16,295 bases of DNA from CCY15215 sp034932145 (GTDB lineage Bacteria; Cyanobacteriota; Cyanobacteriia; Cyanobacteriales; Spirulinaceae): the NCBI RefSeq assembly GCF_034932145.1, contig NZ_JAYGHV010000033.1, positions 1 to 16,295 on the forward strand. The letters run 5' to 3'. Positions 1 to 6,619 of this stretch are shown piece after piece. The translations under genes were made by a program, and so were the position numbers. The notes below the pieces were generated by a model. It saw only the letters and a program-made list of their open reading frames with translations. It made no database searches and was not told the DNA's origin. How positions within the stretch are numbered: position 1 is the stretch's first letter; each line of letters starts with the position of its first letter.

Positions 1-509
1 TGTCCGGTATGGGCATGATGTCCGGTGCAGGAATGATGTCCGGTATGGGATTAGAAACCATGTCTGGAGTGGGCATGATGTCGGGTATGGGCATGATGTC
101 CGGTGCAGGTCTCACTATGTCCGGTGTCGGTATGTCTGGCGCGGGTCTCACTATGTCCGGTGTCGGTATGTCGGGTATGGGCATGATGTCCGGTATGGGG
201 ATGATGTCCGGTATGGGACTAGAAACCATGTCTGGAGTGGGCATGATGTCGGGTATGGGCATGATGTCCGGTGCAGGTCTCACCATGTCGGGTATGGGGA
301 TGTCTGGCGCGGGATTAACCATGTCGGGTATGGGGATGTCTGGCGCGGGATTAACCATGTCGGGTATGGGCATGATGTCCGGTGCAGGATTAACTATGTC
401 TGGTGCAGGATTAACTATGTCCGGTGCAGGATTAACTATGTCCGGTGCAGGATTAACTATGTCTGGTGCAGGATTAACTATGTCTGGTGCGGGAATGTCT
501 GGTGTTGGT
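1..509 (+). repeat. In-frame tandem coding repeat, MSGxG units of 15-24 nt
   Basis: Imperfect tandem repeat inside the DUF4912-family gene. Every unit contains ATGTC[C/T/G]GG and codes for MSG[A/V/M]G, with linkers of zero to three codons. Five near-identical 21-nt units coding LTMSGAG-type repeats lie at 378-482 and differ only at a TCC/TCT serine codon. A longer unit of 168 nt, containing the rare LET linker, is present twice (from 33 and from 201). Unit lengths are multiples of 3, so copy-number change keeps the frame. Confidence 0.95.
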
Positions 510-812
510 TTTTCCGCTTCGGCACCCCCCATCCGTCCTCGCAAATTTTGGTTGGTTGCTGATGCAGAATTAATTATCTATGGTGCAACCGAACCCGATG
601 CTGTTGTCACCATTGGCGGTAAACCCATCAAACTCAATCCCGATGGAACATTCCGCTTTCAAATGTCTTTCCAAGATGGTCAACTGGATTATCCCATCAT
701 GGCAGTTGCAGCAGATGGGGAACAAACTCGTTCCATCCACATGAATTTCAATCGCGAAACACCTTCGCGTAAAACCAATACGAAAGAAGATGCTACTTTA
801 GAGTGGTTTTAA
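3..812 (+). CDS. DUF4912-family protein, C-terminal part with a long Met-Ser-Gly repeat (5' end outside window)
   Basis: The reading frame is open to the left edge, so the true start lies upstream and this is a partial gene. The first ~168 visible codons are almost only MSG[A/V/M]G units joined by M, LT or LET linkers; I count 26 complete units. After codon ~170 the sequence becomes a conventional folded domain starting at SASAPPIRPRKFWLVADAEL and ending in LEWF. From memory of the family, this tail ends cyanobacterial DUF4912 proteins, where a short GLTMSGVG-like linker precedes the same PPIRPRKFW sequence. The domain looks beta-rich (YGATEPDAVVTIGG, DGTFRF, RSIHMNFNRE). The N-terminal DUF4912 domain is expected upstream of the window. 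Function is unknown. The repeat reads in frame with no stop, so the gene looks intact here. An intrinsic terminator follows 30 bp after the stop, separating it from ftsX. Family call is fairly secure; function is not inferred. Confidence 0.8.
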   Translation, partial: SGMGMMSGAGMMSGMGLETMSGVGMMSGMGMMSGAGLTMSGVGMSGAGLTMSGVGMSGMGMMSGMGMMSGMGLETMSGVGMMSGMGMMSGAGLTMSGMGMSGAGLTMSGMGMSGAGLTMSGMGMMSGAGLTMSGAGLTMSGAGLTMSGAGLTMSGAGLTMSGAGMSGVGFSASAPPIRPRKFWLVADAELIIYGATEPDAVVTIGGKPIKLNPDGTFRFQMSFQDGQLDYPIMAVAADGEQTRSIHMNFNRETPSRKTNTKEDATLEWF

Positions 813-841
813 TGGGAATTTCTGGTAAAAGTTAAATCTTT

Positions 842-866
842 CCCCGGCCTTGGGTCGGGGTTTTTT
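842..866 (+). terminator. Intrinsic (Rho-independent) terminator after the DUF4912-family gene
   Basis: An 8-bp GC-rich stem, CCCCGGCC / GGTCGGGG with one G-T wobble and a TTG loop, spans 842-860. It is followed directly by six T residues (861-866). It lies 30 bp after the stop codon and before ftsX, so ftsX probably has its own promoter in the ~55 bp between the T run and its start. Confidence 0.85.
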
Positions 867-922
867 GTTGTTGGCGATCGCATGGTATATTTGCAAAATC
901 CATCACTTATAACTCGCTATTC

Positions 923-1825
923 ATGTTGCAGTTTTTTACCAAATTGGGTTATCTCTGTCGGGAATCTTTATTCAGTTTGCGACGGGGGGGCTGGATGAAT
1001 TGGGCTGCAATTAGTACCGTGACGGTTCTCCTCTTTTTGTTTGGCGTGTGCTTGCAAACATCTTGGCAATTAGATTCATTACTCGATCATTTTGGTAATC
1101 AATTGGAAATTTCCGTCTATCTCCAACCCGAAACTCAGGGAGAAACTGTGATGCCGATGGTACGAGTTATCCCTCATATTAAGGATGTGCGGACAATCCC
1201 CAAGGAACGTGCCTGGCAATCTTTACTGGAAGAATTAGGAATTGGTGATGTTGAAGAAGCAACCGAACAATTGGAAGGAAATCCTTTAGTTGATGAGTTG
1301 AAGGCGATCGCGGACAATGCTCAAAAGGTTCCTGAAATTGTGGCAGAATTGGATAGAATACCGGGGGTCGATCGCATTGTTTATGTGAATGAAGCACGAG
1401 AGAGATTGCAACAAATTCAACAAGGTTTGAGTTGGATCGGAATTGTTTTAACCAGCATTCTTTCTTTAACGGCGATCGCCGTAATTACTACGACTCTGAA
1501 TTTAATTGCTGTAGCACGACGCAATGAGTTAGAAATTATGCAACTGGTGGGAGCAACTAAAGTTTGGATATTTCTTCCTTTTATTTTTCAAGGGGTTATT
1601 TTTGGTTTGGTTGGGGGTGGATTGGCTTTAGCTTTAATTACTACGTTAAGAACCCTTTTATCTAATCTTTTCTTTGTGCAAACAGATTTCCTCAATTTCC
1701 TCACTGAAGGTCTAAAATTAAGTGCTTTGCAATTAACTCTTTTGCCTATTATTATTTTTACTTTGGGAATTTCTGTGGGTATGGTGGGCAGTTTTTTGGC
1801 AATTCGTCGTTTCTCTTTTCGTTAG
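923..1825 (+). CDS. ftsX: Cell division protein FtsX, ABC-type permease
   Basis: 300 residues, the usual length. FtsX is the membrane half of the FtsEX complex, which couples ATP hydrolysis by FtsE to activation of cell-wall hydrolases at the division site. The sequence shows the family layout: a cytoplasmic N-terminus with an RRGGWMNW segment, TM1 at about 27-47, a large extracytoplasmic domain (about 50-165, starting LEISVYLQPE), then three more TM segments at about 171-196, 217-241 and 270-293. The conserved cytoplasmic stretch RNELEIMQLVGA (200-211), typical of FtsX/MacB-type permeases, is present. No ftsE gene lies next to it in this window, unlike in many bacteria where ftsE and ftsX are an operon. 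The stop is 8 bp from the end of the convergent gene at 1834, with no terminator between them. No strong Shine-Dalgarno is visible; the ATG at 923 gives the expected N-terminus. Confidence 0.93.
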   Translation: MLQFFTKLGYLCRESLFSLRRGGWMNWAAISTVTVLLFLFGVCLQTSWQLDSLLDHFGNQLEISVYLQPETQGETVMPMVRVIPHIKDVRTIPKERAWQSLLEELGIGDVEEATEQLEGNPLVDELKAIADNAQKVPEIVAELDRIPGVDRIVYVNEARERLQQIQQGLSWIGIVLTSILSLTAIAVITTTLNLIAVARRNELEIMQLVGATKVWIFLPFIFQGVIFGLVGGGLALALITTLRTLLSNLFFVQTDFLNFLTEGLKLSALQLTLLPIIIFTLGISVGMVGSFLAIRRFSFR

Positions 1826-1833
1826 TGATTAAT

Positions 1834-2922
1834 TTAGCTACTGGTTAAGAGTGTCCAATAATAATTTAAAAGTTCGTTTGTTTGGTTATCTAATGTAATA
1901 ATTTCTTCACATAAACTTAGTATTTGTGGGGAGGGAAACAGAATCGGATTTTGTTGAAATTGCCGTGGTAATAACTTAAAAGCAGCTTCGCTAGGAGTTC
2001 CAAAACTCAAACGTTGAGACAGTTCTGCTAATAATGAGGGTTGCAATATAAAATTAATCCAATCATAACTTCCTGCAATATTAGGGGCTGTTTTGGGAAT
2101 AACAATAGCATCAACTGCAAAAGCAGAACCACTGGCTGGAATGACAAAAACTAAATCTTCATGTTCTCGAGTCATTCTATTCGCTTCATCAGAATAACAC
2201 ATGGCGATCGCAATATCTCCTGTTAAAATTTGCGTTTTCCACCCATCTGTGGTAAAGGTAGCGATCGCGCTTTTTAACTGTTGCAATTTCTCATAGGCTG
2301 CTTTAATTTCCTCGGGACTTGTAGAATTATAAGAGCATCCTAATGATTTTAAAGCCATTCCCATTACCTCTCGAATATCATTAACCAATGTAATTCTTTT
2401 GGAAAACTCTTTTTTATATTTCCAGAGGTCATTCCAGTCTTGCGGCGGTTCTTTGACTTGAGTTCGATTATAAATCAATCCTGTTACACCCCAAGCAACG
2501 GGAATACTGTGACGATTTTGGCGATCGTAAGCAGGATTTTTAAATTGCGGAAATAGTTGCTCTAAGCCGGAAAACTTAGATTTATCCAGTTCTATCAATA
2601 AGCCTAATTGAATCATTTTTTCAACCATATAACTTGAGGGGTAAATAATACTATATTCTCCTCCTCCACTGGCTTGAAAACGAGCCAACATTGTTTCATT
2701 AGAATCAAAAACATTAGCAGTGCCATGAATTCCCGTTTCTCTAGCAAATTGTTGCAACAATTCATCATCAACAAAAGCTGCCCAAGTATAAATATATAGC
2801 TCATTCAAGGATTGGGAAATTGCAGAATTATCTTGTATTTTGGCTAAAGTCCAGCCGCATCCCGAGAGCAATAAATTTAGCAAACAAATCCCAGATTTTG
2901 TTAAAAATTGGCGGCGCTGCAT
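1834..2922 (-). CDS. Polyamine-type ABC transporter substrate-binding lipoprotein (PotD/PotF-like)
   Basis: 362 residues from the ATG at 2922; an ATG five codons upstream (2937) is also possible. I prefer 2922 because it places the signal at the N-terminus: MQRRQFLTKSG resembles a Tat twin-arginine motif, followed by a short hydrophobic stretch and the lipobox LLSGC with Cys22. The mature part has the features of extracellular solute-binding family 1 proteins for spermidine/putrescine: LYIYTWAAFVDDELLQQFA, an early FDSNETMLARF segment, DIIYPSSYMVEKM-like sequence, IPVAWGVTGLIYN, a DIREVMGMAL segment and YSDEANRM. The expected role is capturing a polyamine or similar solute in the periplasm for an ABC importer. 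No permease or ATPase partner is beside it, so it must use a transporter elsewhere or act alone. Substrate is inferred from family resemblance only. Confidence 0.82.
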   Translation of the reverse strand: MQRRQFLTKSGICLLNLLLSGCGWTLAKIQDNSAISQSLNELYIYTWAAFVDDELLQQFARETGIHGTANVFDSNETMLARFQASGGGEYSIIYPSSYMVEKMIQLGLLIELDKSKFSGLEQLFPQFKNPAYDRQNRHSIPVAWGVTGLIYNRTQVKEPPQDWNDLWKYKKEFSKRITLVNDIREVMGMALKSLGCSYNSTSPEEIKAAYEKLQQLKSAIATFTTDGWKTQILTGDIAIAMCYSDEANRMTREHEDLVFVIPASGSAFAVDAIVIPKTAPNIAGSYDWINFILQPSLLAELSQRLSFGTPSEAAFKLLPRQFQQNPILFPSPQILSLCEEIITLDNQTNELLNYYWTLLTSS

Positions 2923-2955
2923 TAATACTATTTCCATGAGTAACCATCAATTCTT

Positions 2956-2987
2956 CTGTAGGGACGTTGCACGCAACGTCCCTACAG
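2956..2987. repeat. REP-like palindromic hairpin element
   Basis: Perfect inverted repeat with 15-bp arms (CTGTAGGGACGTTGC and its complement) around a 2-nt AC centre. It carries GTAG at the base of the hairpin on both strands. It lies 33 bp upstream of the substrate-binding lipoprotein start. No T run follows on either strand, so it is not a classical terminator. Similar GTAGGG-type palindromes recur between cyanobacterial genes. Confidence 0.85.
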
Positions 2988-3024
2988 GATTTCTGGTGTT
3001 CGTGTTAAAAGGGTTTATTTCCCG

Positions 3025-3153
3025 TTAAACAACCCAAAAACCCAGTTGACGCAATGCGATCGCTACCTGTCCAACCAATTGATTTAAAACCGTGTAAAAA
3101 ATCAAATTGACGAAGATTTCTAAGAACTCTAACCCTCCGATTGCCCCATCCAT
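3025..3153 (-). CDS. Possible small hydrophobic protein, 42 residues
   Basis: An ATG-initiated frame codes 42 residues beginning MDGAIGGLEFLEIF and ending LRQLGFWVV before a TAA. A hydrophobic stretch (about residues 8-24, LEFLEIFVNLIFYTVLN) could be one membrane helix. It lies between the secreted-protein gene and the lipoprotein gene on the same strand. There is no clear Shine-Dalgarno, and a HIP1 site lies inside it (coding VAIAL). I do not recognise the sequence. It could be a genuine small membrane protein, the remnant of a longer gene, or chance. Confidence 0.25.
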   Translation of the reverse strand: MDGAIGGLEFLEIFVNLIFYTVLNQLVGQVAIALRQLGFWVV

Positions 3154-3198
3154 GAAAATTGTCTTAACCCGAACTGACGTTATTATTAGAATTTGATA

Positions 3199-3654
3199 TT
3201 ACAGTTCAAAATCATCATAGTAATAGGGACGAACGCGAGAAGAAAAACCAGATGCTTTGAATTTCTCGAGTTGTAGGGGGGTAGCTTGATTGGCTGCAAC
3301 AGAAATTCTGATTTCAAATTCACTCTCTCCTGGAGGAATAGAGGGAATTGTGCCGACACGACTGCGATTTTCCATGACGTTATTGCCATTTTTGTCGTAA
3401 ATCAGTCCAAAGACATCCGCATCGACGACATATTTACTGGAAGTATTCACGGCAGTTCCAGTAATTAAAAAACAGTTTACTTTTTGACTGCTTCCACTGG
3501 CCATCATTCCCTCGGCTAACTCTGCCGGGCATTCTCGATAATCGAGATTGTTCAGTTGGACTTGAGTTAAAGCCAGACTTTCTGGCGCGATCGCGAAACT
3601 GGCAATCCATAATAAAATGGCGATCGAGGCGATCGCTAAAGTTCTAAATTTCAT
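3199..3654 (-). CDS. Conserved secreted cyanobacterial protein, FxLYD-like
   Basis: 151 residues with a clear Sec signal peptide: a short basic start (MKFR), a hydrophobic core to about residue 23 and a likely cleavage after APESLA (about 28). The mature part has two cysteines, Cys42 in RECPAEL and Cys61 in VNCFLITG, that could form a disulfide. The middle segment (ITGTAVNTSSKYVVDADVFG, then LIYDKNGNNV) has the pattern of an FxLYD-type beta-sandwich, followed by IPPGESEFEIRI. I recall similar short exported proteins in many cyanobacteria, with no established function. The start is well supported by GGAGG seven bases upstream of the ATG. It is 68 bp downstream of the DUF760 gene on the same strand, possibly co-transcribed. 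Domain resemblance is inference; the exported nature is well supported. Confidence 0.72.
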   Translation of the reverse strand: MKFRTLAIASIAILLWIASFAIAPESLALTQVQLNNLDYRECPAELAEGMMASGSSQKVNCFLITGTAVNTSSKYVVDADVFGLIYDKNGNNVMENRSRVGTIPSIPPGESEFEIRISVAANQATPLQLEKFKASGFSSRVRPYYYDDFEL

Positions 3655-3660
3655 TCAATA

Positions 3661-3686
3661 ACCTCCGTTGGGGAAATAACCCCAAC
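3661..3686 (-). promoter_or_regulatory. Strong ribosome binding site with a hairpin directly upstream
   Basis: Read on the minus strand, a 7-bp stem GTTGGGG / CCCCAAC with a 6-nt AT-rich loop (3667-3686) is followed at once by GGAGGT (3661-3666), then seven bases to the ATG of the secreted-protein gene at 3654. The Shine-Dalgarno decides that start. The hairpin abuts but does not include the GGAGG, so it may shape translation initiation or protect the 5' end of the RNA. No T run follows, so it is not an ordinary terminator. Confidence 0.55.
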
Positions 3687-3722
3687 TATTATCTGGCTAA
3701 AAATCAGTATCTCAAACAACCA

Positions 3723-4058
3723 TTAATCAAGATTGAGAGATGCTATCCCCTCTAAAGAGGTATCGAGTTCCATGCGCTGTTCCATGCGACGCAGGAAATA
3801 TCCCGTCATCATGGCAGAGGCTAAAATGTTAGCCATGTTATCGCGATCGGTCACGATTTGAACATTAAAATCTTCAGACGGTAACATCCCGACCAAACCC
3901 TGCACGTTTTGGGAAATAATCTGTTTAATTTCGGGGGTTGCAGACTGAGCAATTTGTTCGAGTATTTCGGGCTTTTGCTGTTTGAGATACTGCAAGAGGA
4001 TGTTGCTAATCTCTGATTCTTCTACTTCGGAATAAAAAATATTAGGATTAAATACCAT
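3723..4058 (-). CDS. DUF760 family protein
   Basis: 111 residues, soluble, no signal peptide or membrane segment. It matches the pattern I recall for DUF760 proteins of cyanobacteria and plastids: an N-terminal helical segment LLQYLKQQKPEILEQIAQ, a central IISQNVQGLVGMLPSEDFNV, then a conserved C-terminal segment NMANILASAMMTGYFLRRME. Molecular function is not established for the family. The start is supported by AAGGA five bases upstream of the ATG. It lies 113 bp downstream of scpB on the same strand and 68 bp before the secreted-protein gene, so read-through transcription is plausible. A HIP1 site and AT-rich sequence fill the gap to scpB; I see no terminator there. Confidence 0.82.
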   Translation of the reverse strand: MVFNPNIFYSEVEESEISNILLQYLKQQKPEILEQIAQSATPEIKQIISQNVQGLVGMLPSEDFNVQIVTDRDNMANILASAMMTGYFLRRMEQRMELDTSLEGIASLNLD

Positions 4059-4171
4059 CAGAATCCTTAAAGAGCTTAACTGCGCTTATTCTACTCTAAA
4101 CCATCTTGACAAAAATCGTGCGGCGATCGCAGGGTATTTTGGCAAGATTTTGATACAGGGGGTAAGAAATA

Positions 4172-4684
4172 TTATTCTTCACAATCGCTGTTCTCCTCTT
4201 CCAGATTGACTTGTGTTAAGATTTGCGACAGTTCGTCAACTTCAAAATATTGCTGAAATCTCTCGGTCACTTCTAACCAAAAAGAACGCCCTTCTGCTTG
4301 ACGACGTTTGCGGACAAAGCCAAATTGTACCAGTTCTTGCACCTGTTGATAAGCACTACTGCCCCTCAATTCGATCAATTCGGTTTGCAGGATGGGAGAT
4401 TTGAGGGCGATCGCGGCGAGGGTTCGCAAAGCACCAATTCCCAATTCTGCGGGGACAAGGTGGTGCAAAAGGTCTTGGAAGGTTTCCCGCAGTTGCAGGC
4501 TATACCCGCTTGGAGTATCGGCAATTTCTAAAGCACTGTCTCGGTGGGCATAATCGTCCATCAGTTCGAGAAGGGCATCTTTGGCTTCTTTGCGGGAAAT
4601 CCCCGCACATTCCGCGATCGCCGCTAGACCCATCGGCTGACCTTTCAGATATAAAATCGCTTCAATTTGTGTGGCGAGACGCAT
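4172..4684 (-). CDS. scpB: Segregation and condensation protein B (ScpB)
   Basis: 170 residues from the ATG at 4684; an upstream in-frame TTG at 4690 is less likely because MRLATQIEAILYLKGQP is the usual N-terminus. ScpB binds the kleisin ScpA in the SMC-ScpAB condensin-like complex that compacts and segregates the chromosome. The sequence fits the tandem winged-helix fold: a first domain with EAILYLKGQPMGLAAIAECA and GYSLQLRETFQ, and a second with LGIGALRTLAAIALKSPILQ, the ELIELRGSSAYQQVQELVQF helix-turn-helix segment and the GRSFWLEVTERF wing. The tail (LEEENSDCEE) is acidic. No scpA or smc gene lies in the window, which is common in cyanobacteria. It starts 61 bp downstream of the ABC ATPase stop on the same strand, so the two may be co-transcribed. 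Confidence 0.9.
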   Translation of the reverse strand: MRLATQIEAILYLKGQPMGLAAIAECAGISRKEAKDALLELMDDYAHRDSALEIADTPSGYSLQLRETFQDLLHHLVPAELGIGALRTLAAIALKSPILQTELIELRGSSAYQQVQELVQFGFVRKRRQAEGRSFWLEVTERFQQYFEVDELSQILTQVNLEEENSDCEE

Positions 4685-4744
4685 TATCAAGGAACAATTA
4701 TCAATGAAGAGAGGGAAGGAGAGAACAGGAATTAGCTAATCTCG

Positions 4745-5593
4745 CTAATCTAGTTGATGTCCGGTCAGTTTAACAAAGATATCTTCTAGATTGGATTCTC
4801 GGATGGTGATGCCGATTTTGTTGGAGAGGGATTCAAGATAAGTATTAGCGGCTTCTAGGGTGGGAAAGAATTGCGATTCAAGGCGATCGCCGATCTGTTT
4901 AATGGCTAATCCTTCTCCATATTTACTTTTAAATTCTGCTAATGTTCCCAATTCGATCAATTTTCCACTATCCATAATGCCGATGCGATCGCATAAAAAT
5001 TCCACTTCTTCCATATAGTGACTGGTTAATAATACTGTCATACCTTGGCGGTTTAAATCGCGAATCATCTCCCAGAGACGGCGACGGTTTTGGGGATCGA
5101 GTCCGACGGTGGGTTCGTCTAAAAAGAGGATTTTGGGTTCGTGGAGAAGGGCGCGGGCAATTTGTAAGCGGCGTTTCATGCCCCCAGACAGGGTTTTCAC
5201 GAGGGATTTGCGGCGATCGCTCAAATCGACGTATTCTAGCCAGCGATCGATGCGTTGTTGGCGATCGGCTTTGGGAATGTGGTGCATCCGTCCGTGAAAT
5301 TCCAGATTTTCCCAGACGGTGAGATCCGCATCGACGCTGGTTTGTTGCAGGACAACTCCGATACTGCGTCGAACTAGATCGCTTTGGCGGCGCACGTTAT
5401 AGCCTGCTACTTCTATCTCTCCTTCTGTGGGTTGAGTCAGGGTAATAATACTGCGAATCGTGGTGGATTTTCCCGCCCCATTCGGTCCCAGGAGTCCAAA
5501 CATCTCCCCAGATTTAATCTCGAAGGAGAGGCGATCGACTACGGGAATTTTATTGTAGATTTTGGAAACATCTTTGAGAGTGACAGCGCCCAT
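4745..5593 (-). CDS. ABC transporter ATP-binding protein, DrrA/CcmA-type
   Basis: 282 residues from the ATG at 5593. All nucleotide-binding motifs are present: Walker A GPNGAGKST (36-44), Q-loop VVLQQ (80-84), signature LSGGM (135-139), Walker B ILFLDEP (155-161) with catalytic Glu160, D-loop GLDP and His192 in the H-loop (TSHYMEE). The sequence is closest in style to the DrrA/ABC-2 export group, whose members energise export of drugs, lipids or polysaccharides with a separate ABC-2 permease. No permease is adjacent, so the partner and substrate are unknown. The same frame is open a further 63 codons to a possible start at 5782, but those codons read through a palindromic repeat (5607-5629) and lie before the normal domain start (MGAVTLKDVSKIY), so I reject that extension. 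No clear Shine-Dalgarno is seen at 5593. Confidence 0.85.
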   Translation of the reverse strand: MGAVTLKDVSKIYNKIPVVDRLSFEIKSGEMFGLLGPNGAGKSTTIRSIITLTQPTEGEIEVAGYNVRRQSDLVRRSIGVVLQQTSVDADLTVWENLEFHGRMHHIPKADRQQRIDRWLEYVDLSDRRKSLVKTLSGGMKRRLQIARALLHEPKILFLDEPTVGLDPQNRRRLWEMIRDLNRQGMTVLLTSHYMEEVEFLCDRIGIMDSGKLIELGTLAEFKSKYGEGLAIKQIGDRLESQFFPTLEAANTYLESLSNKIGITIRESNLEDIFVKLTGHQLD

Positions 5594-5606
5594 AAATTTA
5601 AAACAT

Positions 5607-5629
5607 GGGCGCATTGCGTGCGCCCCTAC
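5607..5629 (-). repeat. REP-like hairpin in the leader of the ABC ATPase gene
   Basis: On the minus strand GTAG (5629-5626) is followed directly by a 7-bp stem GGGCGCA / TGCGCCC with a 5-nt loop. It ends 13 bp before the ATG at 5593, so the transcript would carry a hairpin just before the start codon. The rest of the divergent intergenic region (5630-5842) holds two HIP1 sites and no gene I can support. Confidence 0.75.
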
Positions 5630-5842
5630 GGTAGCGAAATTGACTAATTCGTTATTGTCACCGATTTTGGCGATCGCTGCAAATCTAAATGTTAATCCAG
5701 AGAAACCAAAACTGACCCATTGTTGCGCTATAGCGGTGGCGATCGCTTCTTTCCAGGATGACAGTTTCTGAAACTGACCCATTGCTTATACCCACTCCTA
5801 AAAATTCCGTCATAGTGAGATTGTTCTGACATCAATTCAACT

Positions 5843-6412
5843 GTGAAAACGATTCCTTCTCTTTTAATTGCACTGCGATTTCTTATTGCCCCCTTACTCT
5901 TAGCAGATGCCTTAGATGGTAGCATCACACCTTGGTTTCTTGTTGGTTTTTTTGTCGCTTTCCTCTCGGATATTTTTGATGGTATCATTGCCCGCCGCCT
6001 CAAAGTTAGTACCCCTCAACTCCGACAAGCCGATAGTTGGGCGGATTTATCTCTTTACGGCTGCATAGCCATCAGTGCGCTTCACCTTTACTCTCCTTTA
6101 ATCTCTCCTTTCTTGATACCTCTCTCCAGCTTGCTTTTCGCACAATTGGCATTATTTGCCCTTAATCTGCTCAAATATGGCAAAATGCCCAGCTATCACG
6201 GCTATTCTGCCAAACTTTGGGGCATTACCTTGGGTCTGGCGATCGCGGCATTATTTGGCTTTGGACAAACGGGAATCTTTTTCTGGTTGGCGATCGCGGC
6301 GGGTTGGTTCAATACTCTCGAAGAAATCCTGATGACATTAATCTTACCCCAGTGGAGTCACGATATACCGAGCTTTTTTCATGCTCTTGAAAGAGTTCGC
6401 ACAACGGCTTAA
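5843..6412 (+). CDS. CDP-alcohol phosphatidyltransferase family membrane protein
   Basis: 189 residues, GTG start at 5843 (no ATG is available near it). Members of this family transfer a phosphoalcohol from a CDP-alcohol such as CDP-diacylglycerol to an acceptor alcohol in the membrane, for example in phosphatidylglycerol or cardiolipin synthesis. The metal-binding signature is present early: Asp43, Asp46-Gly47, Ala50-Arg51, Asp64 and Asp68, with the normal spacing. The glycine usually found at position 60 (G in AR-x8-G-x3-D-x3-D) is a leucine here. Several hydrophobic segments (about 8-24, 30-47, 70-110, 127-155) fit a multi-helix membrane enzyme. The substrate cannot be told from the sequence. 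It diverges from the ABC ATPase and is followed without a gap by the xisH remnant. Confidence 0.78.
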   Translation: MKTIPSLLIALRFLIAPLLLADALDGSITPWFLVGFFVAFLSDIFDGIIARRLKVSTPQLRQADSWADLSLYGCIAISALHLYSPLISPFLIPLSSLLFAQLALFALNLLKYGKMPSYHGYSAKLWGITLGLAIAALFGFGQTGIFFWLAIAAGWFNTLEEILMTLILPQWSHDIPSFFHALERVRTTA

Positions 6413-6427
6413 ATTCACTGGAAAATA

Positions 6428-6619
6428 GGGCAAACTCTCAATTATCGGTTGCCTTGAAAAAAAAAGAAATGGATCGTAAACTATATCTAGCGATCGAAAA
6501 TTGAGACTTACGAAGATTTTTTCACTCGACAATTTATTCAAAGCGCATTGCAGGAATATCAAGTTAAATTATTGATTTTTGATGCTGTTATGGAGGAAAT
6601 CCTGTTATGGAAAGAGTAA
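6428..6619 (+). pseudogene. xisH: Frameshifted, 5'-truncated remnant of xisH
   Basis: Three successive reading frames together give a recognisable C-terminal half of XisH. Frame one (6428-6451) reads GQTLNYRL. After an apparent 1-base loss near 6451, frame two reads ALKKKEMDRKLYLAIEN and stops at TGA 6502. After an apparent 1-base gain there, frame three (6503-6619) reads ETYEDFF, FIQSALQEYQVKLLIFD and MEEILLWKE before TAA. The pieces align end to end with the XisH pattern I know (GQFLNYRLAL, DRxLYLAI, TYxxFF, FIQxAL, LLIFD, W). The N-terminal half is missing; the sequence upstream is the end of the phosphatidyltransferase gene. The last 13 bases overlap the start of xisI, the normal xisH-xisI arrangement. 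Confidence 0.7.

Noticed and set aside
1..509. The regular repeat could be a CRISPR array.
   Set aside because: Units are contiguous without unique spacers, are multiples of 3, and read as one open protein frame into a known domain.
2956..2987. The palindrome as an intrinsic terminator.
   Set aside because: No T run follows on either strand, and the sequence fits a dispersed repeat.
5594..5782. N-terminal extension of the ABC ATPase to a start at 5782.
   Set aside because: It precedes the normal domain start, has no family features, and reads through a palindromic repeat.
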